Shown: piece by piece, positions 1-13,012 of the stretch | How positions within the stretch are numbered: the first letter of the stretch is position 1 | How the letters are laid out: the number at the start of each line of letters is the position of its first letter | From: Sclerodactyla briareus | Lineage: Eukaryota; Echinodermata; Holothuroidea; Dendrochirotida; Sclerodactylidae | DNA length: 64,000 nucleotides | NCBI GenBank assembly: GCA_026419785.1 | Contig: JAODTK010000999.1 | Span: forward strand, 434,001-498,000 | Direction: 5' to 3' | Translations under genes and position numbers: made by a program | Notes under the pieces: generated by a model | The model's input: only the letters and a program-made list of their open reading frames with translations | What the model was told of the DNA's origin: nothing | Database searches by the model: none

Positions 1-208
1 GATAAAACGGTATTAGAGTCGTAGGACTAAATCTAAAGGGTGAAAATTCTTGAGGAATTTCTAAGCCAAGATGCTCAATGTACGAAAACGTTGGCAAAAC
101 GAGTCAAGGGCGAGGGGGTGGCCCAACCCGGACCTTTTGTGTATTGCCAGATGTTCATGGCGCGGGGGTGGGTGCAGGGTCCAATATGGGGTAAGTTGAA
201 TATCTGAA
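1..208 (+). mobile_element. Right end of a TIR element, copy truncated by the window edge
   Basis: Positions about 40-208 align, with gaps, to the right end of the 5.7-kb element at about 39280-39450. Shared landmarks in the same order are 'ccaagatgctca', 'ggcaaaa', 'ttgccagatgtt', a 'ggcgcgg.gggtggg' block and 'atatggggtaa'. The last bases 'aatatggggtaagttga' are also the exact reverse complement of the left end of that element (33815-33831). The body of this copy lies to the left of the window. Beyond 208 the similarity stops. No transposase is visible in this stub. Confidence 0.7.
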
Positions 209-815
209 AGAGATTTATATTTAGAAACGAGCATTGGTGTGAAAAGAACGAAGCATGTGACTCAAATCTCTGGGTATAGGATGCGAAAATGCGAGTTGCC
301 TGCAAGAAGTCTGCAGAATGTTTTAGCTCCGCCAATGTCTCTCTCGAGCAGTTACACCGAGACCTAGAGACCTAATAGAGTTTGATGTGTGTCGTAACAT
401 CAATAACGCCAATAATCTGATAGCGATAAGGAACTGTAATGAACTAAACAGAGTTAGGACCGACAGAAATATTCACTGTATGCCACTAACAATGGACAGT
501 AAAGCAGTAAGCCCTTGCGACAACTATCGCAAGTCTGCGATTCCTCACAGGGGGATAATAATAAAGGCTGAGCAAACGTGTCAGGGAAAAACTAACTTAA
601 TTCTATTGCTCCATTTAGTGCTCATGCTTTTACCGAGGATATAGCAAACTACCTAAAAAATGGCTGTGAGTGATGGTATGGTAAACAGCAATCGGCATTG
701 ACAGATATACTGATAACCGTAGAGGTGCTGCCTATAAGATGTTTGTCTTATACCCGTCAAGATATGGCAATGGCTTGCGATTGCAATATAAATGGCAAAG
801 TGATAAGTGGAAGCA
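209..815. other. No gene recognised
   Basis: This is unique-looking sequence of ordinary composition. A plus-strand frame at 387-644 is open, but its product resembles no family I know. It lies between a transposon end and a minisatellite. Confidence 0.5.
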
Positions 816-2552
816 ATCTATAAACTGTAGATTAATGTACTGTAGCACACATGAGTCTCACAGTGCATCTATCCATTCCATAAAACTGTAGATTAATGTA
901 CTGTGGCACACATGAGTCTCACATTAATGTACTGTAGCACACATGAGTCTCACAGTGCATCTACCCATTCCATGAACTGTAGATTAATGTACTGTGGAAC
1001 ACATGAGTCTCACATTAATGTACTGTAGCACACATGAGTCTCACAGTACATCTACCCATTCCATGAACTGTAGATTAATGTACTGTGGAACACATGAGTC
1101 TCACAGTGCATCTATCCATTCAATAAACTGTACATTAATGTACTGTAGCACACATGAGTCTCACAGTGCATCTATCCATTCATCAAACTGTAGATTAATG
1201 TTCTGTACATAGCACACATGAGTCTCACAGTACATCTACCCATTCCATAAACTGTACATTAATGTACTGTAGCACACATGAGTCTCACAGTGCATCTATC
1301 CATTCCATCAACTGTAGATTAATGTACTGTAGCACACATGAGTCTCACAGTGCCTCTATCATTCCATCAACTGTAGATTAATGTACTGTAGCACACATGA
1401 TTCTCACAGTGCATCTACCCATTCCATAAACTGTACATTAATGTACTGTAGCACACATGATTCTCACAGTGCATCTATCCATTCCAAAAACTGTAGATTA
1501 ATGTACTGTGGCACACATGGATCTCACAGTGCATCTATCCATTCCATCAACTGTAGATTAATGTACTGTGGAACACATGAGTCTCACAGTGCATCTACCC
1601 ATTCCATTAACTGTACATTAATGTACTGTGGCACACATGAGTCTCACAGTGCATCTACCCATTCCATAAACTGTACATTAATGTACTGTAGCACACATGA
1701 TTCTCACAGTGCATCTATCCATTCCATAAACTGTACATTAATGTACTGTGGCACACATGAGTCTCACAGTACATCTACCCATTCCATAAACTGTACATTA
1801 ATGTACTGTAGCACACATGAGTCTCACAGTACATCTACCCATTCCATAACTGTACATTAATGTACTGTGGCACACATGAGTCTCACAGTGCATCTACCCA
1901 TTCCATAAAACTGTAGATTAATGTACTGTAGCACACATGAGTCTCACAGTGCATCTATCCATTCCATAACTGTACATTAATGTACTGTAGCACACAGAGT
2001 CTCACAGTGCATCTATCCATTCCATAACTGTACATTAATGTACTGTGGAACACATGAGTCCTCACAGTGCATCTATCCATTCCATCAACTGTAGATTAAT
2101 GTACTGTGGAACACATGAGTCTCACAGTGCATCTATCCATTCCATAAAACTGTAGATTAATGTACTGTAGCACACATGATTCTCACAGTGCATCTATCCA
2201 TTCCATCAACTGTAGATTAATGTTCTGTACATAGCACACATGAGTCCTCACAGTGCATCTACCCATTCCATAAACTGTACATTAATGTACTGTAGCACAC
2301 ATGATTCTCACAGTGCATCTATCCATTCCATAAACTGTACATTAATGTACTGTGGAACACATGAGTCTCACAGTGCAATCTATCCATTCCATCAACTGTA
2401 GATTAATGTACTGTAGCACACATGAGTCTCACAGTGCCTCTATCCTTCCATCAACTGTAGATTAATGTTCTGTACATAGCACACATGAGTCTCACAGTGC
2501 ATCTACCCATTCCATAAACTGTACATTAATGTACTGTAGCACACATGCGTCC
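816..2552 (+). repeat. 60-bp minisatellite, about 29 units
   Basis: The unit begins 'ttaatgtactgtagcacaca', continues with a 'gagtctcacagtgcatct' block and ends near 'ccattccataaactgta'. Most units are 60 bp, a multiple of three, so a repetitive frame stays open at 1381-1860. That frame is a by-product of the period and not evidence for a protein. Units differ by substitutions (tag/tgg, gta/gca, acc/tcc) and by single-base indels. A longer variant carrying 'ttctgtacatagcacac' recurs near 1198, 2220 and 2465. The array decays at about 2550. Confidence 0.95.
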
Positions 2553-3480
2553 CACAAACCCACAGTGCAACAATACATAACCCATAATATGTAGCTCCAC
2601 ATAGTTGCCAGTGCAATTTTTTTTTCCCCCATTCCTTAAACATCCATTCTTATTAATCCATAAAGAGGCTCTACGCCCATCTAAAGTATCCATAATCAAT
2701 TACCTACTTTACGACAGTCTGTCAATTTGACACACAGAATTGTCTCCCCTGATCGAACTAAGAATACCAATTGACCAACCACATTATCATATATAAAATG
2801 GGATGAATTAGTTCAGTCCAATTTAGTTCAGTCAATAGAATAATGAAATATCAATTAACTTGTAAGTATTGACTCCTCCTAGCATTCTTTATACAAGGCA
2901 TGACTTGCCAGACAATTGTCTCTTCAGAATTAAAAGAGCCTCAGGATGAGGGGCAGGGGGAGTATTGGCCAAATCACATATAGCCAACATTGCCCACATT
3001 TGGGGTGGTACAGAAAAGGGTCTGCTCTAAGTGTTCAATATGTGAATATAGGGGCAGGGGTGAGAAAGGGGAGGTGGGGCAGTGCCACAATAATAATCAT
3101 CTGGGATGCAATTGTGACCAACAACAGACATGTTAGTTCAGCCTCAATTATTGAGGGCATATATTAACCGAACAAGACAAGTAAAAGCAGGTGGTGGCAC
3201 AAACAATCACTTGAGAAGTTCAGGGCAGAGACCTGCAGGCACTCTGATTAGTAACAAGTTCGTCTTACAAATCAAGAGAATCTAGAACCACACCAAACTC
3301 TGTCTCATTAATTAATTTGATTATATGCATGAATGTGGAATAAGTATGACCACCACATGACGCAGGTGCCGACAGGCTATTTTTGTCCATTGAAACTGTT
3401 AGGAATTTAGCATAAAGCAAGGGAAATTGGAGGGAACATTGGTTGCAGGTCCGTTAGCAAGGAACAGAAGCAGGAGAAAA
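2553..3480. other. No gene recognised
   Basis: A+T-rich sequence follows the minisatellite. It includes 'aatttagttcagtc' repeated in tandem around 2805-2835. No exon with a recognisable product or clear splice sites was found. Confidence 0.5.
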
Positions 3481-3589
3481 AGACCAGAAAGCCAAAAGGC
3501 TTAGTGATTCCTTGGACTGTTTCTGTCAACCATAGCAGACACAAAAAGACAAATGGGGAGATAGTACCATCTCAATATAGGCAACATAA

Positions 3590-3770
3590 CTTCTGACAAC
3601 TTTCCTATCTTCACCAACCCAACTAATAGGGTTCCTCGTACCCTGGGTAAGAAAGCTAAACACTAAATTCAAGGTTGATTTCAGATTTGAAACTCTGGTA
3701 ACCTTAGATGACCTCCGACCAGACCCCAAAACAATAGGTTCATGTACTCACGGGGGAATACACAACCAAG
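3590..3770 (+). repeat. Isolated fragment of the 310-bp repeat family
   Basis: It contains the phrases 'aatagggttcctcgtaccc', 'accttagatgacctccgacc', 'ccccaaaacaatagg' and 'tcatgtactca', in the order found in each unit of the tandem array at 7.1-9.0 kb. It is therefore a dispersed relative of that array. Confidence 0.75.
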
Positions 3771-3775
3771 TATGA

Positions 3776-3895
3776 GCCTCAATTATATCCCGGACACACT
3801 GTAAGTGTTCTGGGATATTATGGTTTCGGCCGGGTGCCCGCCGTCCCCGCCGTCTCCGCCGCCGGCACTCCGCCGCCGCCGCCGGACAACTTTAG
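3776..3895 (-). repeat. Family A end: hairpin plus CCG-rich tract
   Basis: On the minus strand this reads as a CGG/GCC-rich tract, then 'ccataatatccc', a short loop and 'gggatataat'. The same layout ends the copies at 26815-26915 and 41955-42015. The pair 'attatatccc' and 'gggatattat' forms the stem. The trinucleotide-rich block 'cgccgccgccgcc' sits just inside the end. Confidence 0.7.
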
Positions 3896-3899
3896 GCGG

Positions 3900-4621
3900 T
3901 AGCGCTTTCATTCTTTAACACGTTTACGATTGGACCCAAAAAATGGGTACACATGGCCGTCGAGTAAAATCTCGGATAAGTTCGAAAATGGGCATATCGA
4001 TATTTGTTTGCTCTATTTTGCAGGTTTTTGCGCAAAATTTTCAAGTTCGGGCGATTACACGAAACGTGGTGGTTGTGGGTAGTTGGTGGAGCCGAAAAAA
4101 CATTGGCGACAATTTCAAGGTCATCAAAGGTCAAGTTTGCATTTCTTTGCCAGTGGCCTAATTATAGCACAATGTAGTGATATTTCAACTTCATTCGTAT
4201 TCCATGAAACTGGTGAATAGGGACAATAATCAGTGCGAGGAATTTTCCTAAGTGGCCGAGGTCTGGAGGTCATCTTGATGACTAATTTGATATAGTTGGC
4301 CAAATTAGCAATAAGGCAAACTTATAAACTTTGTGGATTCTCACGGAAACTTGGTGAGTAGGACCTTCTAACCGTCCCGATAAATTTATTCAATTGCGTT
4401 GAAATCACTGAAAGTCCAATATGGGTGTTTAATTACATATGCGTTAGCATAATTAAATAATTAAGCAATTATTTTCTAACTTTTAGGGATTTGACGCACT
4501 TGTGAATAGGACTACTAACCAGTCCGGACTAAAATTTATTCAATAGCATCAAGATCAAGAGGGTAAATTTTGGGACTAATTGCATTTAGTTGTCATGATC
4601 AGTTCCAAAATGATGAGTTCA
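3900..4621. other. Probable continuation of decayed repeats, no gene
   Basis: Phrases such as 'tcaaggtcatcaaaggtca' and 'cacggaaacttggtgag' resemble family A wording, so this is probably an old copy. No exon is recognised. Confidence 0.45.
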
Positions 4622-5990
4622 TACTTTTTTCGCAATAAAACATTGGATGTTCATGGAATGCAATATGCTCTAGGAGTGGATGCATTCACATGGAGTGTAA
4701 CAATTGTCATAAAAACGCCATGTAATGGAAGGTCATTAAAGGTAACTTAGGGGTCAAAAAACTGCTTTTAGTACTTTTTCCGGCAATAGCATGGGTGTGT
4801 TTCAATCAAAATGCTCCTAGGATGGACTGTATCACATGGAGAGTAAACAATTCTCATAAAAACTGTCATAGTCACTGAAGGTCATTGGGGTCATAGGGGT
4901 CAAAAACTGTTTTTTGGCTATAAATCGGAGAATTGAATATTTGAGAAGGCTGGAGGGTGCACCATTGTGATATAATTGTGACCTGCCATGGGTGTGACCC
5001 TTGACCTGAATTTGACCTCTGTCAGGGGGTCAGGGGTAAAGGTCGAATATTGAATAAATGTGCTTACTTAAGGAGTTACAGGCAAAAAAAGTAGAAGAAA
5101 CTGGTTATTTTTGGATATGTGATAGAGCTTTGTGTGCCTTTATGGAGGGAAAAAACGCCCGCTTCGATCGGACAAATTACTTGGTAGTTACAGGGGTCAA
5201 AGTTCAATTTTATACCTTTTCGCAATTAAATGGCATGTTCATTGGATGGATGTGCTTTACAGGAGTGGAGCATCAAAGGAGTGTAACAATTTTATAAAAA
5301 CCGCATGTCATTGACGGTAATTAAGTCGTTAGGGGTCAAAAACTGATTTTAGTACTTTTTTCGGACAATAGCGCTGGGTGTGGTCATCAAATTGCAAATG
5401 CTCTAGGAGTGGCTGTATCACATGGGAGTAACAATCCATAAACCTGTCATATCTGAAAGGTCATTCGGGGTCATTAGGGGTCAAAAAACTGGTTTTTGGC
5501 TATAATCGGAGAATGAATATCTGCGAAGGGGCTGGAGGGTTCACCATTGAGATATAACTGTTGACCTGCCTGTGTGTGACCTCTGACCTGAATTGACCTA
5601 TGTCGGGGTCATGTGGTTAAGGTCGAATCTTGAATAAATGTGCTTATTTAAGGAGTTAGGGCACAAAAAATAGTAACTGTCAATTTTTGGATTGTGATAG
5701 AGTTTGTGTGCATTTATAGAGGGAAACAACTCCCACTCCGATCCGACACTTACCTTTGGTAGTTACAAGGGGTCAAAGTTAAATTTTAACTTTTCGCAAT
5801 ACATTGGACATGTTCATGGAAGCAATATGCTTCTAGGAGTGGATGCATAACTGGAGTGTAACAATTTTCGCTAAAACTGCCATTAATTGAAGTCATAAAG
5901 GTCCTTAGGGGTCAAAAAACTGATTATAGTACTTTTTTCGGCAATAGACTGGGTGTGTTCATCAGAATCAAATGCTGTGAGGAGCAAGTC
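4622..5990 (+). repeat. ~590-bp tandem repeat, two full units and one partial
   Basis: Units start near 4625, 5219 and 5796 at a 'ttttcgcaat' motif. Each repeats the same series: 'ctaggagtgga', 'ggggtcaaaaaactg', 'agtactttttccgg', 'ggctataatcggagaat', 'ctggagggt.caccattg', 'gtcgaat.ttgaataaatg', 'atagag.tttgtgtgc'. The third unit stops near 5990. Copies differ mainly by one-base gaps. Each unit contains two similar half-blocks around the 'ggggtcaaaaa' phrase. Confidence 0.9.
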
Positions 5991-7120
5991 GTTGTATGAG
6001 TACATAACCATGCGAGAGTCAATATATGACAATGGTTCGTAATCAACGGGTTGATGAAGACTTATAGAGTCAGACCATTGCGGCGTTCTTGTGTCTATGG
6101 GGGGGGTACGCTCAAACTTAAACCGGTTTATTTGTTGTTCTATGGAATTCCGCACGCGCGAGCATTGTATGATCGGAGAGGGCTGGATGGTCTTACTCTT
6201 TATTGGTGTATATACCCCTCACCTTGTGGACGCCATGGTGCTGCTGACCTGTCTGTAAGTGTGCATCCTTTTGACCCACTCTGGTCTTTTATGGTGTGGT
6301 TCCATTTGTTGTTACAAGGTTTGTGAAACATCTCTGATTATAAATGTGACTATTACTCTTATTGGTTTGACGCCTAATTTGTCACGCGGCGCGAGTCAGG
6401 ATGGTGAAGCTCGGCACTAATTGAGCAATGTAACAATGTGTTCACCTTATGGAGTGAGCCATTTACTGAGACACGTTGCTGTGTGGACGAAGTCTACAAC
6501 CACTGTTGGTCTGTTCAGTTCGAATATTTGTTCTGGTTTCACTCCGCTTACCCACCCACCAACCTTTCCTTGAAGACCGCAGCCTCCCGCCCACGGCCGG
6601 ACTATATACCAGTCTCGGCGCGCCCCGCTTTACCCCCCACCGCCCACGACAATTTTCCTCCGTTCGAGCATTCGCGCGACTGTATTCTTACCAAAAAACA
6701 TATCGGGTTCACTGCAGACAGACTCGCGCATAGGATACATAGACACACACTACATTGTCAACCTAGATCAGACCACAGACCTGATTGCTGAAGTCGCACG
6801 TGAGAAGTTGTGCGTTTACAGAGTTTTTTGTTCAAGACCTTTGTATCCCGTCGTGGTGACGGCACTCAGGTGTGAGCAACTCTCGGACCTGATTATCCTC
6901 AGCATCAAATTTGCACAATACATTGGGTTTGCAATATATAATCATGGCGGGAGAAACATCCCACATGCATACCATTTTTTTTTAGTGTAAGAGCTCTCCC
7001 TCCTGTCGCACCCTCGTATCCCACCCCTGTTCTTTTTCACGGCTCTGCCGTCGTGTAGCGATTTTTTCCCCTTTCCGTTTATACGAATCCCTCCCCCACC
7101 CCCCCCCCCCCCCGATCCGT
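5991..7120. other. No gene recognised
   Basis: Several short frames are open on both strands, but none resembles a known family. Around 6540-6680 the sequence is C-rich. A run of 15 C occupies about 7099-7113. Confidence 0.5.
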
Positions 7121-8998
7121 TTACAGCCAAAATTGGCCAACATATCGAATTTTCCCAAAAATTTCATATTTCGACCAAAATTCATCCCGACCTGATCAAA
7201 AACAATAAGGTTCTGTACTCCCCATAACAGAAAGCGTTACAACCTAATTTCAAGCTGATCAGACCAACAATTCGCGAGTATCGTGTTTACAAGTTTTCAG
7301 ACCTTTGACCTCTTGTGACATCAGAATGAGACCTCTGACCATGACCACAAAAACAATAGGGTTCAAGTACTCATCATGGGGACACAATACCAAGTATGAC
7401 CTTAATCCATCAGGGTGGGCGTAGAGTTATCGTGAGTTACGAACCAAAATTGGCCCAAAATATCAAATTTTCACAAATTCAGCTTTTTGACCAAAAAATT
7501 CACTCCTGACCTAAACCAAAAAACAAAGGGTCTTGACTCCCATAAAAATCTATACACCTACATTTTCAAACTTGATTCAGACCAACCATTATGGACTATA
7601 GTTTTAAAAGGTTTTCAGGAGGCTTTGACCTCTGCGTGACTCAGAGACCTCGGACCTGACCCCAAAACGATAGATTCATGTACTCATCAGTGGGGAACAA
7701 CTACTTTACGTAGAGCTCATCCATCCGGGTGGGTAGAGTATCGTGTTTACAAGACCAAAAGTGGCCACCAAAAAAATATCGAATTTTCAAATTTCTATTT
7801 CGCCAAAATTCACTCCCGACACGGAAGCCAAAAAACAATCGGTCCTGTATTCACCAAAAGAAAGCTATACACATAATTTCAATTGATCAGACCAACCATT
7901 TAGGACTTATAGTGTTTACAAGGTTTTCAGACTTCGAACTCTGTGACCTTCAGATGACTCACCCCGACCCCAAAAAACAATAGGGTTCAAGTGTACTCAT
8001 AATGGGGACCACAACATACAAAGTATGAGCTTCATCCATCAGGTGGGGCCGAGTTATGTGTTTACAAGGCCAGGAATTGGCCAAAATGTTGACGTTTCAC
8101 AAATTTCTATTTGCGACCTAAATCACCCCGACCTGCAACCCAAAAACAATAGGGTTCCTGTATCCCATAAGGAAGCTATACACCCTAATTTCAACTGATC
8201 AGACCAAGCCCTCTGGACTTATCGTGTTTTAAAAGGTTTCAGACTTTGACATCTTGGTGACCGTAGATGACCTCTGAACTGACCCCAAAAACAATAGGGT
8301 TCATGAACTCATATGGGGAAAACACATACCAATATGAGCTTCATCCATACGGGTGGGGTAGAGTTATCGTGTTTACAAGCCAAATTGGCCAAAAGATCGA
8401 ATTTTCACAATTTCTATTTTGACACAACCCCATCCCGACCTGAACCAAAAACAATAGGTTCCTGTACTCCCCATAAGAAGCTAACACCCAATTTCAACTT
8501 GATCAGACCAACCATTTTCTGGAATCATTGTGTTTACAAGGTTTAATGACTTCTGGTGACCTTCTGGTGACTCAGATGACCTTGACGACCCAAAACAATA
8601 GGGTTCATGTACTCATCAGGGGGAAAAAAACACATACAAAGTATGAGCTTTTCCATTGGGTGGGTTCGAGTTCGTGTGTTTAAAAGCCAAGCCCAAAAAT
8701 TGGCCAAAATACGAATTTTCACAATTTTATATTTTCGACCAAAATTCACTCCCGACTGAACCAAAAAACACAATAGGCCCTGTATCCCCATATGAACGCT
8801 ATACACCCAATCTTAACTTGAGCGACCCAACCATTTGGACTATCGAGTTGTTTACAACCGGTTTTCAATCTTTGACCTCTGGTGACCTCAGATGACCTCT
8901 GACATGACCCAAAAACAATAGGTGTCTGTACCATCATGGGGAACAACATACCCAAGTATGAGCCCTGACCTGATCAAGTATTGTGTTTAACAAGCTGG
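7121..8998 (+). repeat. ~310-bp tandem repeat, about six units
   Basis: The anchor 'tcatccatcaggtgggtaga' or a close variant recurs near 7405, 7712, 8030, 8340, 8650 and, decayed, 8960. Each unit runs through 'ttggccaaaat', 'cgaattttcaca', 'cccgacctgaacc', 'acaatagggttcctgta', 'gatcagaccaacca', 'gtgtttacaaggttttcag', 'gacctcagatgacctctgac' and 'ggttcatgtactcatcatgg'. The 'acaataggg' phrase occurs twice per unit, suggesting an older half-unit duplication. Single-base indels are dense. Confidence 0.9.
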
Positions 8999-9590
8999 GA
9001 GGTCCACACACACACACCACACCCACACGACGTCGACTGCATGGATTCATATGAATTCGGTTCAAGGTACCAAAAACATTGGAGGAATACAGCTCTACAG
9101 TAACTTGAAACTCCAAACCATTTGTTTCCAGTAAACAGTCACGGTCTGTGTTTAAATCTAGCAAGATAGTATTAAAATCATTTCAGCATAATTCTTCAAC
9201 CAGCATATTTACAACCGTTTCGAAATAACCAGTAGAATAATACCGCGCGTAGCCTTGCAGCTATACAGAGTATCATTGCACACAAATTACGGCCCATCTG
9301 GGTGTAATGCCAAAGCACAAAATAGATTGCGTCCTTTTGGTGATACAATGGCGGCTGTTTGTATCTCAAGGATAGTCTCAAGAACAGTTTAGGGGTAACA
9401 CACCCTATGCAATGAAACTGAATAACAGCTGCATAAGGCCCGAGTCATATGGTGCACAAAGGAAATCAAGAAAAAAAAAACCACTGAGAGATTATACATT
9501 ATTGGGGTAGGTGCAGGAGCATGGGTAATTGTATCAGCTGTATAAACAAAATGGTGGTGGCTTACAGTAATAAACTACAATCTTTGCAAG
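8999..9590. other. No gene recognised
   Basis: Unique-looking sequence with a short (CA)-rich stretch near 9007-9030. No feature is supported. Confidence 0.5.
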
Positions 9591-11279
9591 GAATTCATGT
9601 CTGTCTGTAATATACTATTTCCTGGAACATTATTTTTGGTTCTCTGTTGCAATACTGTCTGATCTGTAAAAACGCCCGGGGGCGGGGGCATTACGTTTCA
9701 AAGAGGGGGCGATATTTGAGGGTAATTTTTTTAGCCAAAAATATAATTGTGCAGTATAGGCTGCCAAAATTATATTACTACACTGTGTTAGGCTAATTCC
9801 CAAATATTATACTTTGTTGGTTACAGCTGTGCAAGGACTAAGTTTCATCATTAATTAATGAAATATGCTCCCTAACCGTCATTGGAATGTCCCAAAGGGG
9901 GGGGGGGGGCTCTATTAAGATATACAGTACACTCCATCTGTCCAAAAAAAGATGGATTCCAATGCTATAGTGTTATGTTTCTTTGCAATATTTTCACCTC
10001 GAATTTCTCCCACAGTGGAGCACTTCCAGCACTGACAACAATAGGTTGCTCTATAATAAGAAAACTATTTTTTTTTCATTGAGCACCAGTGGGCTTGATG
10101 AAGGATGGAATCCTTGAGGAGACCTCTGCATGTGGTATCCTGTCTTGGTCCATCAAATACCATGATGGCTACGCTTGAGTCATCAGCTGTCAACAGGATG
10201 CAAATACTGGGCAACCAGCTAAGGAGGTCGCATCACCTATAGGCGGAGCAAAATGGTGAACTCCCTGAATGCTTGAACAGCTGACGGGTACTGGAGGCTT
10301 GAATGAGAGAGTGGAGGAACGACGGGATACTGCACGAAATACCTCCCATCTTCTCCAGTACGACAATTAGGCGAGCGATGTGCCGCTTCATTAGATATAA
10401 TGGATATAGTGGAGTAGGTCAGACTCGTATATGAAGAATCGTGTGGCTAATTGAGTACTCTCACTGTATTGGCCATTACTTATCAGGAAACCCAGTTAGA
10501 GAAATGGTTCAGCTTCTTTTTTCGTGTGGAATTGCTGGACAGGATCGATACAAGGTTTGGTGGGTGAGACCTGGTTAGCTGGTCGTACCTCTTTGCAATC
10601 TCAATGCAGAGGTGAGGGATTCAACACGCCCGACCAGACAGCAACATGCCGGATGCATACCTCTATTTTTTTTCCTCTCTTCTGTTTAACTGCTCCGTTA
10701 ACTCATGCTGGACAATCCAGGAGGAAGGCAAAAGTACATTTTCAAGTTTCTGATATGCCATGGCGGGGATTCAATGAACCCCTAGCTCACCAAGGTGACC
10801 GCGATCTCCCAGGGGGGAGAGCTGAAGCTCACATCATGTGTCAAACCCTTTGTTAATCAATATGGGTTGGCCAGCTGTGTAATATGTCATTTATACACAC
10901 CAGTGGACACTTTCTTCAAGAAACTGTAAATCATTAGCTTTTGGGAGAGTGTGGTATAACACTCCAAGACTGTATTTTCCCAAACAGGAATGATGGTCTG
11001 CCCCATAGTCAGGATAGGACCTGGTATATCTGGAGGTGTCTAAGAAAAGAAATGGACTTCTGTCATGGGCACATAAGGATGTCAATTATATTTGGTCAAT
11101 GTGATCTGTGCAGGGGCAATATCATGTCAAATCAATCTAGAACTGACAACTGACCAGAACTGACACTATTGATTCATTTTGGCAACATCGCAACATGGCA
11201 TGAAAACAGTCAGCAGGAACAGTAAATGAGTATCATGGTAACTGCAGCTTGCAAAGCATAGACAGTGAGGGTATGCAAT
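9591..11279. repeat. 1.69-kb direct duplication, first copy
   Basis: Begins 'gaattcatgtctgtctgtaat'-like at 9591 and matches the second copy from 11280 throughout. Shared landmarks in order include a 'cgcccgggggc' block, 'gagggtaattttttt', a run of 13 G at 9897-9909, 'atacagtacactcc', 'cccacagtgga', 'ccagctaaggaggtcg', 'gatcgatacaaggtttggtg' and 'ggacactttcttcaa'. On the minus strand, about 10075-10400, the two copies keep a similar reading frame with phrases such as SGSSPF, interrupted by indels. I do not recognise that protein. Confidence 0.9.
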
Positions 11280-13012
11280 GAATTCATGTCTGTCTGTAAT
11301 CTACTTTATTTTCCGGCAACATTCCTTTTTTTCTCTGTTGCAAATACTGTATGAGCTTGGTAATAAACGCCCCGGGGGCTTATCGTTTTCAAAGATGAGG
11401 GGGCGATTATTTGAGGGTAATTTTTTAAGGCAAAAATATAATTTTGCAGAATAGGCTTCCAAAATTCCTATACTACAACTGTGTTAGGCTACTCCAAATA
11501 CATACATTTGTGTACCAAACCTGTTTCAAGGACTATTTTCATCATTACTTAAGAATATGCTCCCTAACCTCATTGGGAATGTCCCAAAGGGGGGGGGGGC
11601 TTCTAATTAACGATTATACAGTACACTCCTCTGTCCAAAAAAAAGATGATTCCATATGCTATAGTTTAATGTTCTTTGCCATCTTTTCATCACCATCCAT
11701 TTTGTTAACAACCTCGAATTTCCTCCCACAGTGGACACTTCCGGCACTGACACACTACACTAGGTTGCTCTATAATAATACAACTATTTTTTTTTTCATG
11801 ACACCAGTGGGTGCTTTTGATGAAGATGGAATCCTTGAGAACCTCTGCTGTGGTATCCTGTCTTGTGTCCATCACGTACCATGATGGCTCTTACGCTTGA
11901 GTCAGTCCAGCTGTCAACAGGATGAAAATACTGGGGCCCAGCTAAGGAGGTCGTCATCCCTATCGGCGGAGCAAATGGTGAACTCCCTGAAGTGCTGACA
12001 TCTGACGGTAATGAGGCTTCATAGAGGTGAGGAACGGCCGGATCCTGCAGAAATACCATCCCCATTTCTCCAAGTAAAACGACCATTAGGCGAGCGAAGT
12101 GTGCCAGCTTCATTAGATATATATTGATCTTGGAGTAGGTCAGACGCGGTATATGAAGATCCGTTTCCTAATTTTATGTCCTCTCACTGTATTGCGGCCA
12201 TGACTTCTCAGGAACACAGTTGAGAAATGGTCAGCTTCTTTTTTCGTTGTGTACTTGCTTGAGGATCGATACAAGGTTTGGTGGGTGCAGACCTGGTTAG
12301 CTGGTCTTCCCTCTTTTGCCATTCTTCAATGCAGAGTGAGGAACATTCACACGCATACAACAGCAACAAACATGCCGGATATCAATACCTCTCTTTTTTT
12401 TTCCCTCTTCCTGTTTTACACTGCTTGTCCAGTTAACTCATGCTGGACATCCAGGGAGGAGTGGCGTAGGCACCAGTACTATTTTTCAAAGTTTCGATAT
12501 GCCATGGCTGGGATCAATTGAACCCCTATCACCCAGGTGACCGCCGATCTCCCAGGTGGATAGAGCTGACGCTCACACTCATGTGTCAACCCTTTGTTAA
12601 TCAATACTGGGTTGCCAGCTGTGTATATATGTCATGTACTACAACCCAGTGGACACTTTCTTCAAAGAACTGTAAATCATTAGTCTTTTGGGAGATGATA
12701 TTAAATACACAAGGATGTCATTCGTCCAAAACAGAATGATGGCTAGCCCCATAGTCAATATGACCTGGTCTATGGAGGTGTCTTAAGAAAGGACTTCATG
12801 TCATTAGGGCACATAAAGGATTGTCAATTATATTTGGTCAATGTGATCTGTGCAGGGTCAATATCAATGTCACATCAATCTAGAACTGAACTGCCCAAGA
12901 TATGTGAAATAGTGATTCATTTGGGAAAGCTCGCAACATGGCCATGAAACAGTCAGCAGAACAGTAAAGGAGGCTGTAACTGCAGCTAGCTTTGGCAAAG
13001 ATAGGACAGTGG
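11280..13012. repeat. 1.69-kb direct duplication, second copy
   Basis: Starts with the same 'gaattcatgtctgtctgta' as the first copy and ends near 13012, after the shared 'gtaactgcagct' and 'gacagtg' phrases. The homologous G-run is 11 bases (11589-11599). Substitutions and one-base gaps are spread evenly along the length, so the duplication is not very recent, or the sequence is noisy. The minus-strand frame at 11796-12113 (106 codons) is the longest open stretch in the unit. Its product is unrecognised. Confidence 0.9.

Noticed and set aside
1381..1860. 159-codon open frame with regular YCSTHESHS-type repeats
   Set aside because: It is produced by a 60-bp minisatellite whose period is a multiple of three. 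Flanking units fall out of frame, and there is no start context or splice signal.
816..2552. CRISPR-like array
   Set aside because: Units are contiguous with no unique spacers, the window is eukaryotic, and no cas genes are present.
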